Origin: Streptomyces avicenniae
GTDB taxonomy: Bacteria > Actinomycetota > Actinomycetes > Streptomycetales > Streptomycetaceae
Assembly: GCF_000719135.1 (NCBI RefSeq)
Contig: NZ_JOEK01000007.1
Span: forward strand, 186,001-250,000
DNA: 64,000 nucleotides
Direction of reading: 5' to 3'
Of the stretch, positions 9,219-17,163 are shown in pieces; position 1 is the first letter of the stretch, and each line of letters opens with the position of its first letter. A model generated the notes under the pieces. The model searched no databases. It was not told where the DNA came from and was given only the letters and a program-made list of their open reading frames with translations. The position numbers were made by a program, and so were the translations under genes.

Positions 9219-9770
9219 ATGGCGCATCTGACGCCACCACAGTGGGACCGCGACATACGCCGCCGCCTCGAACACGGCGACGCCGCCGCCCTGTCCGAGC
9301 TGTACGACCGCTTCGCGACCCTCGCCCACGGCATCGCGCAGCGCATCCTCGACGGCGACGAGCGCGCCGCGGGCGACGTGACGGGCGAGGTGTTCGCCCG
9401 CCTGTGGGAACGGCCGTCCGCCTTCGACCCCGCGCGCGGCCCGCTGCGCACGTGGATCGCCGCCGAGACGCACCGGCTCGCCGTCGCCGCGCTGCGCGAG
9501 GGCGCCGGGCCCGGCACGCCCGACGAGACGGCCGCCCGCGTCCGCGCCGCCTCGACGGCCGCCCGCGCCGACTACATCGTCGGCTCCATGCCCGCGCCGC
9601 TCCACGACGCGCTGCGGCTGACCCGCTTCGGCCGCCACGACTGCCGGGAGACGGCGCGGCGCCTCGGCATCACGGAGGCAGAGACCCACCGCAGGCTGCG
9701 CCTGGGCCTCCAGCTGCTGTCCTCCGCGTCGCGCTACGACCCGGACGCGGCGGACGGGACGGACCGGTGA
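9219..9770 (+). CDS. ECF-like RNA polymerase sigma factor
   Basis: 183 aa. Region 2 is recognisable at residues about 18-85 (LSELYDRFATLAHGIAQRIL, then VFARLWERPSAFD and LRTWIAAETHRLAV). A region-4 HTH lies near 130-170 (CRETARRLGITEAETHRRLR). The linker is short. In S. coelicolor an equivalent sigma gene also lies between a STAS gene and a zinc-finger gene. The next gene, 80 bp downstream on the same strand, encodes a zinc-finger protein of anti-sigma type. Promoter specificity is unknown. An in-frame GTG at 9207 is an alternative start. Confidence 0.8.
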   Translation: MAHLTPPQWDRDIRRRLEHGDAAALSELYDRFATLAHGIAQRILDGDERAAGDVTGEVFARLWERPSAFDPARGPLRTWIAAETHRLAVAALREGAGPGTPDETAARVRAASTAARADYIVGSMPAPLHDALRLTRFGRHDCRETARRLGITEAETHRRLRLGLQLLSSASRYDPDAADGTDR

Positions 9771-9850
9771 CGGCGCGCCCCGGCGGTCAGGCCGGACGCA
9801 CAGGACACCCGTGCGTCCCGACCCCCCGGCAGCGGAAGGCGAGCGAACCG

Positions 9851-10924
9851 ATGTCCTCACTTCCCCGCGGCGACGCGTCCGCCGAGGCGGCGCCCGACGG
9901 CCATCAGGAGCTGATGACCCTCCTCGGCGCCTGGGCACTGGCCGCCTGCACCCCGGCGGAGTACGAGCGCGTCGAGACGCACCTCGGGACGTGCGCCCCG
10001 TGCGCGGCGGAGGCGGCGCGGCTCGGCGGCGCCGCGACACTGCTGGAGCCCCCGCGCGGCCTGGACATGGAGCCGGGCCTGCGGGAGCGCGTGCTCGCGG
10101 GCTGCCTGGCACGGCGGCCCGCGACGCGGCCGGTGCCGGAGTGGGCCGCGCCGCTGGACGCCGAGGCGGCGCGACTGGACGCGCTGCTCGACGACATGGC
10201 GGAGCACGAGTGGGACACCCGGATCGTCCTGCGCTGCGGCGAGGACGGCGGACGGCCCGGCACGGCCACGACGGCGGGCGGCGTCCTCGGCCATCTGTTC
10301 ATGCTGGACGCGTCGCTCGCGCGGCTGACGGGCCTGCCCGACCCGCCCGCCCCACGCGGCGCGGACACGGGCGCCGGGGCGCGCGGCCCGTGGCGTGAGC
10401 TGGTGAGGGCGCTCGTCCGCGTGGCGGCCGACCGGGAAGGCGAGGGGGACGACGGGCCGCTGCCCGACGCGTACCGCGAGTGCGCGTTCGCCTGCTGGAC
10501 GCACGCGCGCGACATCGCCGACGCCGTGGACTACCCGTACGCCCCGCCGCACGGCCCGCATCTGCGGCAGTTCGTGGACCTGGTCGCGCGGCGGCTGCCA
10601 GGGAGCGTCGCCCGGCGCCGCAGGTCGGGCCTGGCGCAGTCGCCGACGCGGCTGGCCCCGGCCGGGGAGCCGGGGCGCGCGCTGCACCTGGAGGTCGAAG
10701 GCGCGGGCGGCGGCGACTGGTTCATTCCCGTGGACGCGCCGGACGCCGCCGTGTCCGGCGCGTGGGACGGGACGCCGGTGGCCAGGGTGGCGCTGGAGGA
10801 CGTGGTGTTCTGCCAGCTCGCGGCGGGACGCGTCCCGCCCGACGAGGCGCCCTCGGGCGAGCACGGCGACCGGCTGGTGATACGGGACGTGCTGTCCGCC
10901 GCGGCCGGGCTGTCCCGCCTCTGA
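9851..10924 (+). CDS. Zinc-finger (ZAS-like) protein fused to a DinB/MDMPI-like domain; candidate anti-sigma
   Basis: 357 aa, ATG with GGAAGGCGAG 8-9 nt upstream. Residues about 18-60 carry the HLGTCAPC zinc-binding pattern (His, Cys, Cys) of anti-sigma zinc fingers. Residues from about 105 on resemble the maleylpyruvate-isomerase N-terminal/DinB four-helix family (AARLDALLDDMAEHEWDTRI, VLGHLFMLDASLARLTGL, then CWTHARDIADAVDYPYAPPH). The family uses mycothiol or metal chemistry, but in this two-domain form it may be a sensor. Position directly after the sigma gene, 80 bp away, supports an anti-sigma role. No transmembrane segment is present, so it would act in the cytosol. Confidence 0.75.
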   Translation: MSSLPRGDASAEAAPDGHQELMTLLGAWALAACTPAEYERVETHLGTCAPCAAEAARLGGAATLLEPPRGLDMEPGLRERVLAGCLARRPATRPVPEWAAPLDAEAARLDALLDDMAEHEWDTRIVLRCGEDGGRPGTATTAGGVLGHLFMLDASLARLTGLPDPPAPRGADTGAGARGPWRELVRALVRVAADREGEGDDGPLPDAYRECAFACWTHARDIADAVDYPYAPPHGPHLRQFVDLVARRLPGSVARRRRSGLAQSPTRLAPAGEPGRALHLEVEGAGGGDWFIPVDAPDAAVSGAWDGTPVARVALEDVVFCQLAAGRVPPDEAPSGEHGDRLVIRDVLSAAAGLSRL

Positions 10925-10943
10925 CCCGAGGCCGCGGGCGGCG

Positions 10944-11825
10944 TCAGGCGAAGACGACGGTGCGCGTCCCGTTCAGCAGGACCCGGCGTTCGCTGTGCCA
11001 CTTCACGGCGCGCGCGAGCGCCTGGCACTCGACGTCCCGGCCGACCGCGACGAGCTGCTGCGGCGTGAGGCCGTGCCCGACGCGCTCGACCTCCTGCTCG
11101 ATGATCGGGCCCTCGTCCAGCTCGGCCGTGACGTAGTGCGCGGTCGCGCCGATGAGCTTGACGCCCCTGGCGTGCGCCTGGTGGTAGGGCCGGGCGCCCT
11201 TGAAGCTGGGCAGGAAGGAGTGGTGGATGTTGATGATCCGGCCGGGCAGCCGCTTGCAGAGGTCGTCGGAGATGACCTGCATGTAGCGGGCGAGGACGAC
11301 GAGTTCGACCTCGTCGGCGTCCACGATGTCGAGCAGCCTCGCCTCGGCCTCCGCCTTCGTGTCGGGCGTGACCGGCAGGTGGTGGAACGGGATGTCGTAG
11401 GACGCGGACAGCTCGGCGAAGTCGGTGTGGTTGGAGACGACACCGACGACCTCGACGGGCAGCGCGCCGAGGCGGGAGCGGAACAGCAGGTCGTTCAGGC
11501 AGTGCCCGAAGCGGCTGACCATGATCAGCACGCGCATCCGCTCGGTCGCCGCGTGCAGCTGCCAGTCCATGCGGAACGAGTCACCGACCGCCGCGAAGCT
11601 GGCCCGCAGCTTCTCCAGGGTGACCGGTTCCGTCGCCGAGAAGAGGACGCGCATGAAGAAGAGCCCGGTGTCCCGGTCGCCGAACTGCTGGCTGTCCTCG
11701 ATGTTGCAGCCGGTCATGAACAGGAAGCTGGAGACGCCGTGGACGATGCCCGGTTTGTCGGGGCACGACAGCGTGAGGACGTACTGGCCGGAGCGTTCGG
11801 CCGGTCCGGCGGTCGAGGGACTCAT
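10944..11825 (-). CDS. purU: Formyltetrahydrofolate deformylase
   Basis: 293 aa from the ATG at 11825. It hydrolyses 10-formyl-THF to THF and formate, balancing one-carbon pools and feeding purine synthesis. An N-terminal ACT domain (about 16-90, SCPDKPGIVHGVSSFLFMTG) precedes the formyltransferase domain (about 97-293). The family signature NIHHSFLPSFKGARPYHQA and the catalytic aspartate segment ATAHYVTAELDEGPII are intact. Length is typical for PurU. It overlaps nothing; the downstream convergent gene ends 19 bp away. The next gene upstream (11869-12315) is on the same strand 43 bp away, so co-transcription is likely. Confidence 0.95.
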   Translation of the reverse strand: MSPSTAGPAERSGQYVLTLSCPDKPGIVHGVSSFLFMTGCNIEDSQQFGDRDTGLFFMRVLFSATEPVTLEKLRASFAAVGDSFRMDWQLHAATERMRVLIMVSRFGHCLNDLLFRSRLGALPVEVVGVVSNHTDFAELSASYDIPFHHLPVTPDTKAEAEARLLDIVDADEVELVVLARYMQVISDDLCKRLPGRIINIHHSFLPSFKGARPYHQAHARGVKLIGATAHYVTAELDEGPIIEQEVERVGHGLTPQQLVAVGRDVECQALARAVKWHSERRVLLNGTRTVVFA

Positions 11826-11868
11826 GGCCCCTACCCTGGCACAGTCGCGACGCGCCCCGCACCCGCGC

Positions 11869-12315
11869 TCACGCGGAGCGCAGGGCGGCGGCCAGTTCGT
11901 CCAGCGAGCGCGGCCTCGCCTCCGGGTCGTCCCCGTCGGCGGTGGCGAGCCGTACGTGCGCCTCCCGCGCCGCGCGGACGGCCTCGGGCCAGCCGTGGTG
12001 GCGCAGATAGGCGGTGGCGGGGGCGTCGGCGCCGACCTGGTGCATGATGCGCAGCACCCGCAGCACGGCGACGTCCACGAGCGCCGCCTCCTGCGTGTCC
12101 CGGAAGACGGTGCCGATGTACTTCTCGGCCGACCAGTTGTCGAGCCAGGTGTCCTCGACCAGCCGGTAGACGGCGTCGGTGACGTCGCCGTAGCCGGGGG
12201 TGGCGGGCACCCAGCGCTCCTGGTGGAAGACGGGGTCGGAGAGCATGTGCAGCGCCGAGCGCACATTGGCCCGCCAGCGCCACCAGGGCATGTCGTTGAG
12301 TGGCATGCCTGCCAT
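11869..12315 (-). CDS. Conserved actinobacterial protein beside purU (SCO4402 family)
   Basis: 148 aa from ATG 12315; ATG 12306 (MPLNDMPWWRWRANVRSALH) is an equally good start, three residues shorter. The protein is soluble, Trp- and Arg-rich and without recognised catalytic motifs. As far as I recall it corresponds to a small family named after S. coelicolor SCO4402, also next to purU. Its conservation and linkage suggest a housekeeping accessory role, but no function is established by the sequence. Confidence 0.75.
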   Translation of the reverse strand: MAGMPLNDMPWWRWRANVRSALHMLSDPVFHQERWVPATPGYGDVTDAVYRLVEDTWLDNWSAEKYIGTVFRDTQEAALVDVAVLRVLRIMHQVGADAPATAYLRHHGWPEAVRAAREAHVRLATADGDDPEARPRSLDELAAALRSA

Positions 12316-12395
12316 GGTGGACGAACGGCGGGCGTGGCGGGAAGACTTCTCCTGACTTTGCGTGTGCACGGGACCCGATCGTAGAGGGCTGTCGC

Positions 12396-13925
12396 TCACA
12401 GTGCGCTCGGCTCCCGCTCGGGGAGGCCGAATCCGGCGGCCTGCGGGTTCCACAGGTCGGCGGCGCGCTGCTTGGCCTCGGTCGCCCGGCCGCTGGCGGC
12501 GTCGCCCTGGGAGGCGCGGTCGGTGTGCTGGGCGGTGCCGCCCTGGCAGACCTGCGGGTTCGTCCTCGCCTCCTCGGCCCAGACCGCGTAGTGCTCGTCG
12601 GCCTCGGCGGACGCCTGCCACGCCTCGGTGAGGGCCTGGCCCAGCTCGGCGTGGCTCTCCAGCGCGCCGATGTCGAGGGCCTGGAGCTGGGTGACGAGGT
12701 TGTTGCGCTGGTCGCGGGCGGCGCGCAGGTCGGCGGTGGCGGCCTCCAGCTCGCGGCAGCCGCGGATGTTCTCGACGGACCGGATGACGGCGTCGCGGCT
12801 GCTGTTGCTCTGCGCGAGGAGGTCGGAGAGGGCGGTGGCCTGGGCGCGGGCGGCCTCGTCGTCGGGCGCCTCGCTCGTCTCCTCGTCGCCGTTCCCGCCG
12901 TCCTCCGCGTCCTGCCCCTCCTCGCCGCCGGTCTCTGCCGACGGGTCGGACGAGGGGTCGGACGACGCCTCGGCCGACTGCTCGCCCGTGGTCGCGGCCT
13001 GGTCACCGCCGTCGTCGCCGCCCCCGCCGAGCAGGGCCCCCGCCGCGAGGCCGATCACGGCGAGCGCGACGATCGCGGCGACAGCGAAGAGCACCTTGGG
13101 GGAACGGCGCGGCTGCGGGTCGTCGTCGTAGGGGTACTGCGGCCCGCCGGGGCCGGGGGGCCCGGGGGGCTGGGAGGCGGAGCGGAAGAGGTTGTCGAAG
13201 GCGCCGCCGGGCGGCGGGCCCTGGGGGCCGGGCTGCTGCGGGGACCAGGCGCCGTTGTTCGCCTGCGGGCCCTGCGGGTACTGCTGCCCCTGCGGACGCT
13301 GCGGGTGCGCGGCGGCGGGCCCGCGCCCCGGCCGTACGGCGCGCAGCTGCGTGGTCGCCTCGGGGTCGCCCGCGGCGACGGGCGGGATCATCTGCGTGGG
13401 GGCCGCGTCGTCGCGGACCGGCGGGATCATCTGCGTCGGCGCGGCGTCGTCACGCACCGGCGGGATCATCTGCGTGGCGCCCTCGTCGCCGCCCTGCCCC
13501 GGCGGCTGCTGGCCGCCCTGCGGGCCGCGCGCGGCGCGGTGCGGGATGGCGCGGATCTGCGTGGTCGTCTCGGTGTCGCGCTCACCGGGGACACCCGGCA
13601 CGGCGGGGGCCGCCGGGGCGACGGGACCTGCGGGAATCGGCGGGATGAGCTGCGTGTCCGCCGCGTCGGCCGAGTCCGGCGGCACGGGCGGACGCGGCGG
13701 CGTGGCCGGTCCCGGCAGGGCGGGCTGCCCCGCGGGCGGCTGTTGCTGGTGCTGCTGGCCGCCCTGCGCCTCCGGCCCCCAGGGCTGTCCCCACGGGCTG
13801 CCGGAGGACGGCGGAGCCTGCGCCGGTCCAGGCCCACCGCCCTGCGGCGGCCAGGCGTCACCACCCCCGGACGGCAGTATTACTCCCTCGCGGGGCTCGT
13901 CGTCCGCTCCGTTGTGGGTAGTCAC
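12396..13925 (-). CDS. Pro/Gln-rich single-pass membrane protein with repeated TQ motifs
   Basis: 509 aa, GTG start with GAGGAG upstream. Residues 1 to about 300 are low-complexity Pro/Gly/Gln-rich sequence holding at least six TQ-hydrophobic motifs (DTQLIPPI, TTQIRAI, three TQMIPPV, TTQLRAV), three of them in tandem. A transmembrane helix (VLFAVAAIVALAVIGLAAGA) follows at about residue 310. The outer part has a Ser/Glu/Asp-rich stalk and a helical domain with two cysteines (IRGCREL and NPQVCQGG). The topology is cytoplasmic tail, one membrane span and an external helical domain. Such tails are typical targets of Ser/Thr kinases and FHA proteins; that link is inference. Confidence 0.75.
   Translation of the reverse strand: MTTHNGADDEPREGVILPSGGGDAWPPQGGGPGPAQAPPSSGSPWGQPWGPEAQGGQQHQQQPPAGQPALPGPATPPRPPVPPDSADAADTQLIPPIPAGPVAPAAPAVPGVPGERDTETTTQIRAIPHRAARGPQGGQQPPGQGGDEGATQMIPPVRDDAAPTQMIPPVRDDAAPTQMIPPVAAGDPEATTQLRAVRPGRGPAAAHPQRPQGQQYPQGPQANNGAWSPQQPGPQGPPPGGAFDNLFRSASQPPGPPGPGGPQYPYDDDPQPRRSPKVLFAVAAIVALAVIGLAAGALLGGGGDDGGDQAATTGEQSAEASSDPSSDPSAETGGEEGQDAEDGGNGDEETSEAPDDEAARAQATALSDLLAQSNSSRDAVIRSVENIRGCRELEAATADLRAARDQRNNLVTQLQALDIGALESHAELGQALTEAWQASAEADEHYAVWAEEARTNPQVCQGGTAQHTDRASQGDAASGRATEAKQRAADLWNPQAAGFGLPEREPSAL
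13375..13482 (-). repeat. 39-bp tandem repeat coding TQMIPPVRDDAAP
   Basis: Inside the preceding gene three near-identical units encode TQMIPPV, two of them followed by RDDAAP (13-residue period). The last unit diverges after TQMIPPV. Repeat copy number would be expected to vary between strains. Confidence 0.8.
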
Positions 13926-14027
13926 CCGGGCTCCTCGCTCGCTCCTGGCCGTACACCGGGTCGTCACGGTACCGGCTCGGCGCGGACGGCCGCGCGCCGC
14001 CCGCCCCGGCGCCAAGTCCCGGCAGGG

Positions 14028-15440
14028 TCAGGGCAGCTGCCAGCGGGCCGTGAACTCGCGGACCCTCGACTGCCCCCGGTGCGGCTCCAGACGTGCCCTG
14101 AAGTCCGCGAAGTACGTGGCACCCCGCCGCGAGCGCAGGCCGTCGAGCAGCGTGCCCGCCTCGTCGGCGGTGTGGCAGGCGTGTTCCAGATCACCTTCCT
14201 GCAACTGGCCGGTGGCCATGATCAGCAGTCCTATGGCCCGGCGGCGCGCCCGCCCGTGCGGATGGACGGCCAGCGCCTCGGCCGCCCGCTGCTGCGCGGC
14301 GCGGCCCTGGCCGAGGTCGCGGTGGCAGTGCGCCAGCTCGTCGGCGAGGTATCCGGCGTCGAAGTGCGCGGCCCAGGGCGGGTCGTCGCCCGGGCCCGCC
14401 TCCGCGTCCGCCCGCTCCAGCGCGGCGACGGCGGCGCCCGCCGTGCGCCGACACGACTCGTTGTCGCCGAGCTGCGCGTAGCCGCGGGCCTCGGCCGCCA
14501 GGAACAGCGACTCGGCCCGGGGGGTGACCCGGCCGCGCGCGCCCTCCTGGGCGGCGCGCGCGAGCTGGATGACCTCGCGTGGATTGCCCAGTTCCGCGGC
14601 GAGATGGCTCATCCCCGCGGCCAGGACGTACCCGCCGAAGCCGCGGTCGCCCGCCGCCTGCGCGAGGCGCAGCGCCTGGATGTAGTAGCGCTGCGCGAGC
14701 CCCGGCAGCCCCGTGTCGATCGCCATGTAGCCCGCCAGCTCGGTGAGCCGGGCCGCGGCGCCGAAGAGTTCACGGCCCACCGCGTCGCGGTACGAGCCGC
14801 CGAGGAGCCCGGCGACGACCGTGTCCAGGTAGTGCACCACCACCGGCCTGACGTGTCCCGAGCCCCAGCGCCGGTCGAGATCGACGAGCGCGGCCGTCGT
14901 GGCGGTCAGCGCCGCGACGTCCGCGCTGCCGACGCGCTGCCCCGAGGCACGGGCCACGTCGGCGTCGGCCGGGGTGATCAGCCAGTCGCGGCTCGGCTCC
15001 ACGAGCGCGGCGGGCGCCACCTGCGCGCCGCCGGGCCCGTACGGTCCCGTGACGCCCGTCTCCCCCGCCTCACGTCTGGCGACGTCGGAACGCCACAGCT
15101 CGACGGCCTGCTCCACCCCCTCGGCGAGCCCGGCCGCGAAGTGCAGGCCGACCGCGGCGGTCAGCTGACGCGACGCGCCCATGCCGATGTCGTCGGCGGT
15201 CACCGTACGGCCCAGCTTGCGGCCCAGCGCCTCGGCGATGATCTCGGGCGCGCGCCCACGCGGCTGCTGCCCGCGGATCCAGCGGGCGACGGACGTCTTG
15301 TCGTAGCGGAAGTCGAGTCCGCGCTCGGCCGCGCACATGTTCACGCGGCGGGCCAGCCCCGCGTTGGAGCACGCCGCCTCCCTGATGAGGGACAGCAGCC
15401 GCTCGTTCGGCTGGCGGGCGATCAGTGGTCTCGCGGTCAT
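14028..15440 (-). CDS. NsdA-like HTH/TPR regulatory protein
   Basis: 470 aa from ATG 15440 with GAGGAG 9 nt upstream. The N-terminus has the conserved streptomycete motif QPNERLLSLIREAACSNAGL followed by RYDKTSVARWIRGQQPRG, a helix-turn-helix-like module. The rest is all-helical with TPR-like Ala-rich repeats (ELFGAAARLTELAGYMAI, QAAGDRGFGGYVLAAGMSHL). NsdA and its paralogues repress sporulation and antibiotic production in S. coelicolor. Several copies exist per genome, so I do not assign the name. It is divergent from the prim-pol-like gene across 179 bp that contain two copies of CACCGGTGCGC. Confidence 0.82.
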   Translation of the reverse strand: MTARPLIARQPNERLLSLIREAACSNAGLARRVNMCAAERGLDFRYDKTSVARWIRGQQPRGRAPEIIAEALGRKLGRTVTADDIGMGASRQLTAAVGLHFAAGLAEGVEQAVELWRSDVARREAGETGVTGPYGPGGAQVAPAALVEPSRDWLITPADADVARASGQRVGSADVAALTATTAALVDLDRRWGSGHVRPVVVHYLDTVVAGLLGGSYRDAVGRELFGAAARLTELAGYMAIDTGLPGLAQRYYIQALRLAQAAGDRGFGGYVLAAGMSHLAAELGNPREVIQLARAAQEGARGRVTPRAESLFLAAEARGYAQLGDNESCRRTAGAAVAALERADAEAGPGDDPPWAAHFDAGYLADELAHCHRDLGQGRAAQQRAAEALAVHPHGRARRRAIGLLIMATGQLQEGDLEHACHTADEAGTLLDGLRSRRGATYFADFRARLEPHRGQSRVREFTARWQLP

Positions 15441-15528
15441 GTCGGCTGCTCCTCGCTGATGTGCCCGGGAAGATCCCCCGTCATCACTGCCCGTCAGCTC
15501 CTGGCTCCATCCCGTATGCCCCGTTGGT

Positions 15529-15579
15529 GCACCGGTGCGCCCCGCGTGCGGGACCCCCGGCGCACACACCGGTGCGCGC
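15529..15579. repeat. Direct repeat CACCGGTGCGC in a divergent promoter region
   Basis: CACCGGTGCGC occurs at about 15530-15540 and 15567-15577, each with a CACCGGTG palindromic core. They lie between the NsdA-like and prim-pol-like genes and could be regulator sites; spacing is 37 bp. Confidence 0.4.
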
Positions 15580-15619
15580 CGGGCCGTAACCCGTGTGGAG
15601 CAGTCGAGTTGAGTGGGGC

Positions 15620-16300
15620 GTGGAGAACAGCATCGGAGTCACACAGGTCCCCGTCGTCGCCCCGCCCCTCGCCAAGATCCCTCTCCAGCGCGCCGCTTCA
15701 CTCGTGGAGAGCGCGGTGCGCTACACGGCGGAGTGCCACTGGGACGTCTTCCCCGGCACCTGGCTCGAAGACGGCGGCGGGGTGCTGCGCTGCTCGTGCG
15801 CCGTACCCCGGTGCGGCGCGCCTGGCGCGCACCCCACCCGCCCGGACTGGACCGCGCAGGCCACGGGCAGCGCGACGGCGGCCCGGCGGCTGTGGACCGA
15901 GGAGCCGCGCGCGGCGCTGCTGTTGCCGACGGGGCGCGTGCTGGACGTGGTGGAGGTGCCGGAGGCGGCCGGTTGCCTGGCGCTGGCGCGGATGGAGCGT
16001 ACGGCGGTGACGCTCGGCCCGGTGTCGGTGACGCCGTCGGGGCGGATGCAGTTCTTCGTACGGCCGGGCGGCGCGGCGCAGTTGCCGGGGCTGCTGCGGC
16101 GGACGGGCTGGGCCCCCGTGGCGGGGGCGATGGGGGCGCGGGGCGAGGGCGACTACGTGGTGGCGGCGCCGACGCGGATGGGCACGCGCGGCGGGTCCGT
16201 CCAGTGGGTGCGGCATCCCACGACGGCGAACCGCTGGCTGCCCGAGGCGGCGGACCTGGTGCCCGCGCTCGCGTACGCCTGCGGGCAGGACGAGCGCTGA
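15620..16300 (+). CDS. Small protein with bifunctional DNA primase/polymerase (prim-pol) N-terminal fold
   Basis: 226 aa, GTG start. The layout resembles the prim-pol N-terminal domain seen in plasmid and phage replication proteins. It has a cysteine cluster CSCAVPRCGAPGAHPTRPDW, TATAARRLWTEEPRAALLLPTGR-type sequence and the segment VLDVVEVPEAAG where active enzymes have paired Asp residues. Here that motif is degenerate, so polymerase activity is unlikely. No helicase or other replication domain follows. Streptomycetes carry many stand-alone copies, often near regulators. Function is unknown; a nucleic-acid-binding or signalling role is possible. Confidence 0.65.
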   Translation: MENSIGVTQVPVVAPPLAKIPLQRAASLVESAVRYTAECHWDVFPGTWLEDGGGVLRCSCAVPRCGAPGAHPTRPDWTAQATGSATAARRLWTEEPRAALLLPTGRVLDVVEVPEAAGCLALARMERTAVTLGPVSVTPSGRMQFFVRPGGAAQLPGLLRRTGWAPVAGAMGARGEGDYVVAAPTRMGTRGGSVQWVRHPTTANRWLPEAADLVPALAYACGQDER

Positions 16301-16331
16301 CCGGTGACCACGCGCCGCGCAGGGCCCGCCC

Positions 16332-16337
16332 TAAAGT
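16332..16337 (+). promoter_or_regulatory. -10 element (TAAAGT) of a leaderless ABC ATPase gene
   Basis: TAAAGT ends 7 nt before ATG 16345, leaving no room for a leader. Confidence 0.6.
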
Positions 16338-16344
16338 GGGCGGC

Positions 16345-17142
16345 ATGGACGGTACGGCGGACGGCATACGGGACGGGCAGGCGGCGGCGGTACGGGTCCG
16401 CGGGCTGGTGAAGCGCTTCGGCCCACGGGTGGCCGTCGCCGGGATCGACCTGGACCTGCCCGCCGGGCGGTTCGTCGGGCTCGTCGGGCCGAACGGCGCG
16501 GGCAAGACGACCACGCTGTCGATGATCACCGGGCTGCTGCGGCCTGACGAGGGCAGCGTGGAGGTCGCCGGGCTCGACGTCTGGCGCGACCCGGCCGCGG
16601 CCAAGGCCAGGATCGGGGTGCTGCCTGAGGGCCTGCGCCTGTTCGAGCGGCTGACGGGCCGGGAGACGCTGACGTACCTCGGGCGCCTGCGGGGCCTGCC
16701 TGCCGCCGAGGCGGAGCGGCGGGGGGACGAGCTGCTGGACGTCCTCGCGCTGTCGCCCGCGCAGAACCGGCTGATCTCCGACTACTCGACGGGGATGCGG
16801 AAGAAGATCGGGCTGGCGGCGGCGCTGCTGCACGATCCACGGGTGCTCGTGCTCGACGAGCCGTTCGAGGGCGTGGACCCGGTGTCGGCGCAGACGATCC
16901 GGGGTGTGCTGGAGCGCTGCACCGCGTCGGGGGCGACCGTGGTGTTCTCCAGTCATGTGATGGAGCTGGTGGAGTCGCTGTGCGACTGGGTGGCGGTCCT
17001 GGCGGACGGCCGGGTCAGGGCCCGGGGGACACTCGCGGAGGTACGGGGGGACGCGGCGTCGCTCCAGGACGCGTTCCTCGCGCTGGTGGGCGCACCGGTG
17101 GGCGAGGGCGGCCGGTCGCTGGACTGGCTCGGCGCCCGCTGA
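16345..17142 (+). CDS. ABC transporter ATP-binding protein, orphan
   Basis: 265 aa. Walker A GPNGAGKTT at about 50-58, signature DYSTGMRKKIGLAAAL with the STGM variant common in DrrA/NatA-type exporters, Walker B VLVLDEPFEGVDP, and the H-loop SSHVME. It would power a membrane permease exporting drugs, lipids or sodium. No permease gene follows: the next gene is convergent only 21 bp downstream. In related genomes this ATPase is normally paired with a permease, so its partner is lost or encoded elsewhere. Confidence 0.88.
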   Translation: MDGTADGIRDGQAAAVRVRGLVKRFGPRVAVAGIDLDLPAGRFVGLVGPNGAGKTTTLSMITGLLRPDEGSVEVAGLDVWRDPAAAKARIGVLPEGLRLFERLTGRETLTYLGRLRGLPAAEAERRGDELLDVLALSPAQNRLISDYSTGMRKKIGLAAALLHDPRVLVLDEPFEGVDPVSAQTIRGVLERCTASGATVVFSSHVMELVESLCDWVAVLADGRVRARGTLAEVRGDAASLQDAFLALVGAPVGEGGRSLDWLGAR

Positions 17143-17163
17143 CCCGTCGGCCACGGCCCCGGC

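Noticed and set aside
9242..9850. N-terminal extension of the zinc-finger/DinB protein back to 9242
   Set aside because: The extension is out of frame with, and overlaps, the sigma gene; ATG 9851 has a proper ribosome site.
13375..13482. Regular repeats resembling a CRISPR array
   Set aside because: Units are contiguous, in frame and encode TQMIPPV repeats; there are no unique spacers and no cas genes.
12300..16010. 1236-codon plus-strand frame across the TQ-repeat and NsdA-like genes
   Set aside because: It is antisense to two genes with clear starts and motifs; composition is typical shadow coding.
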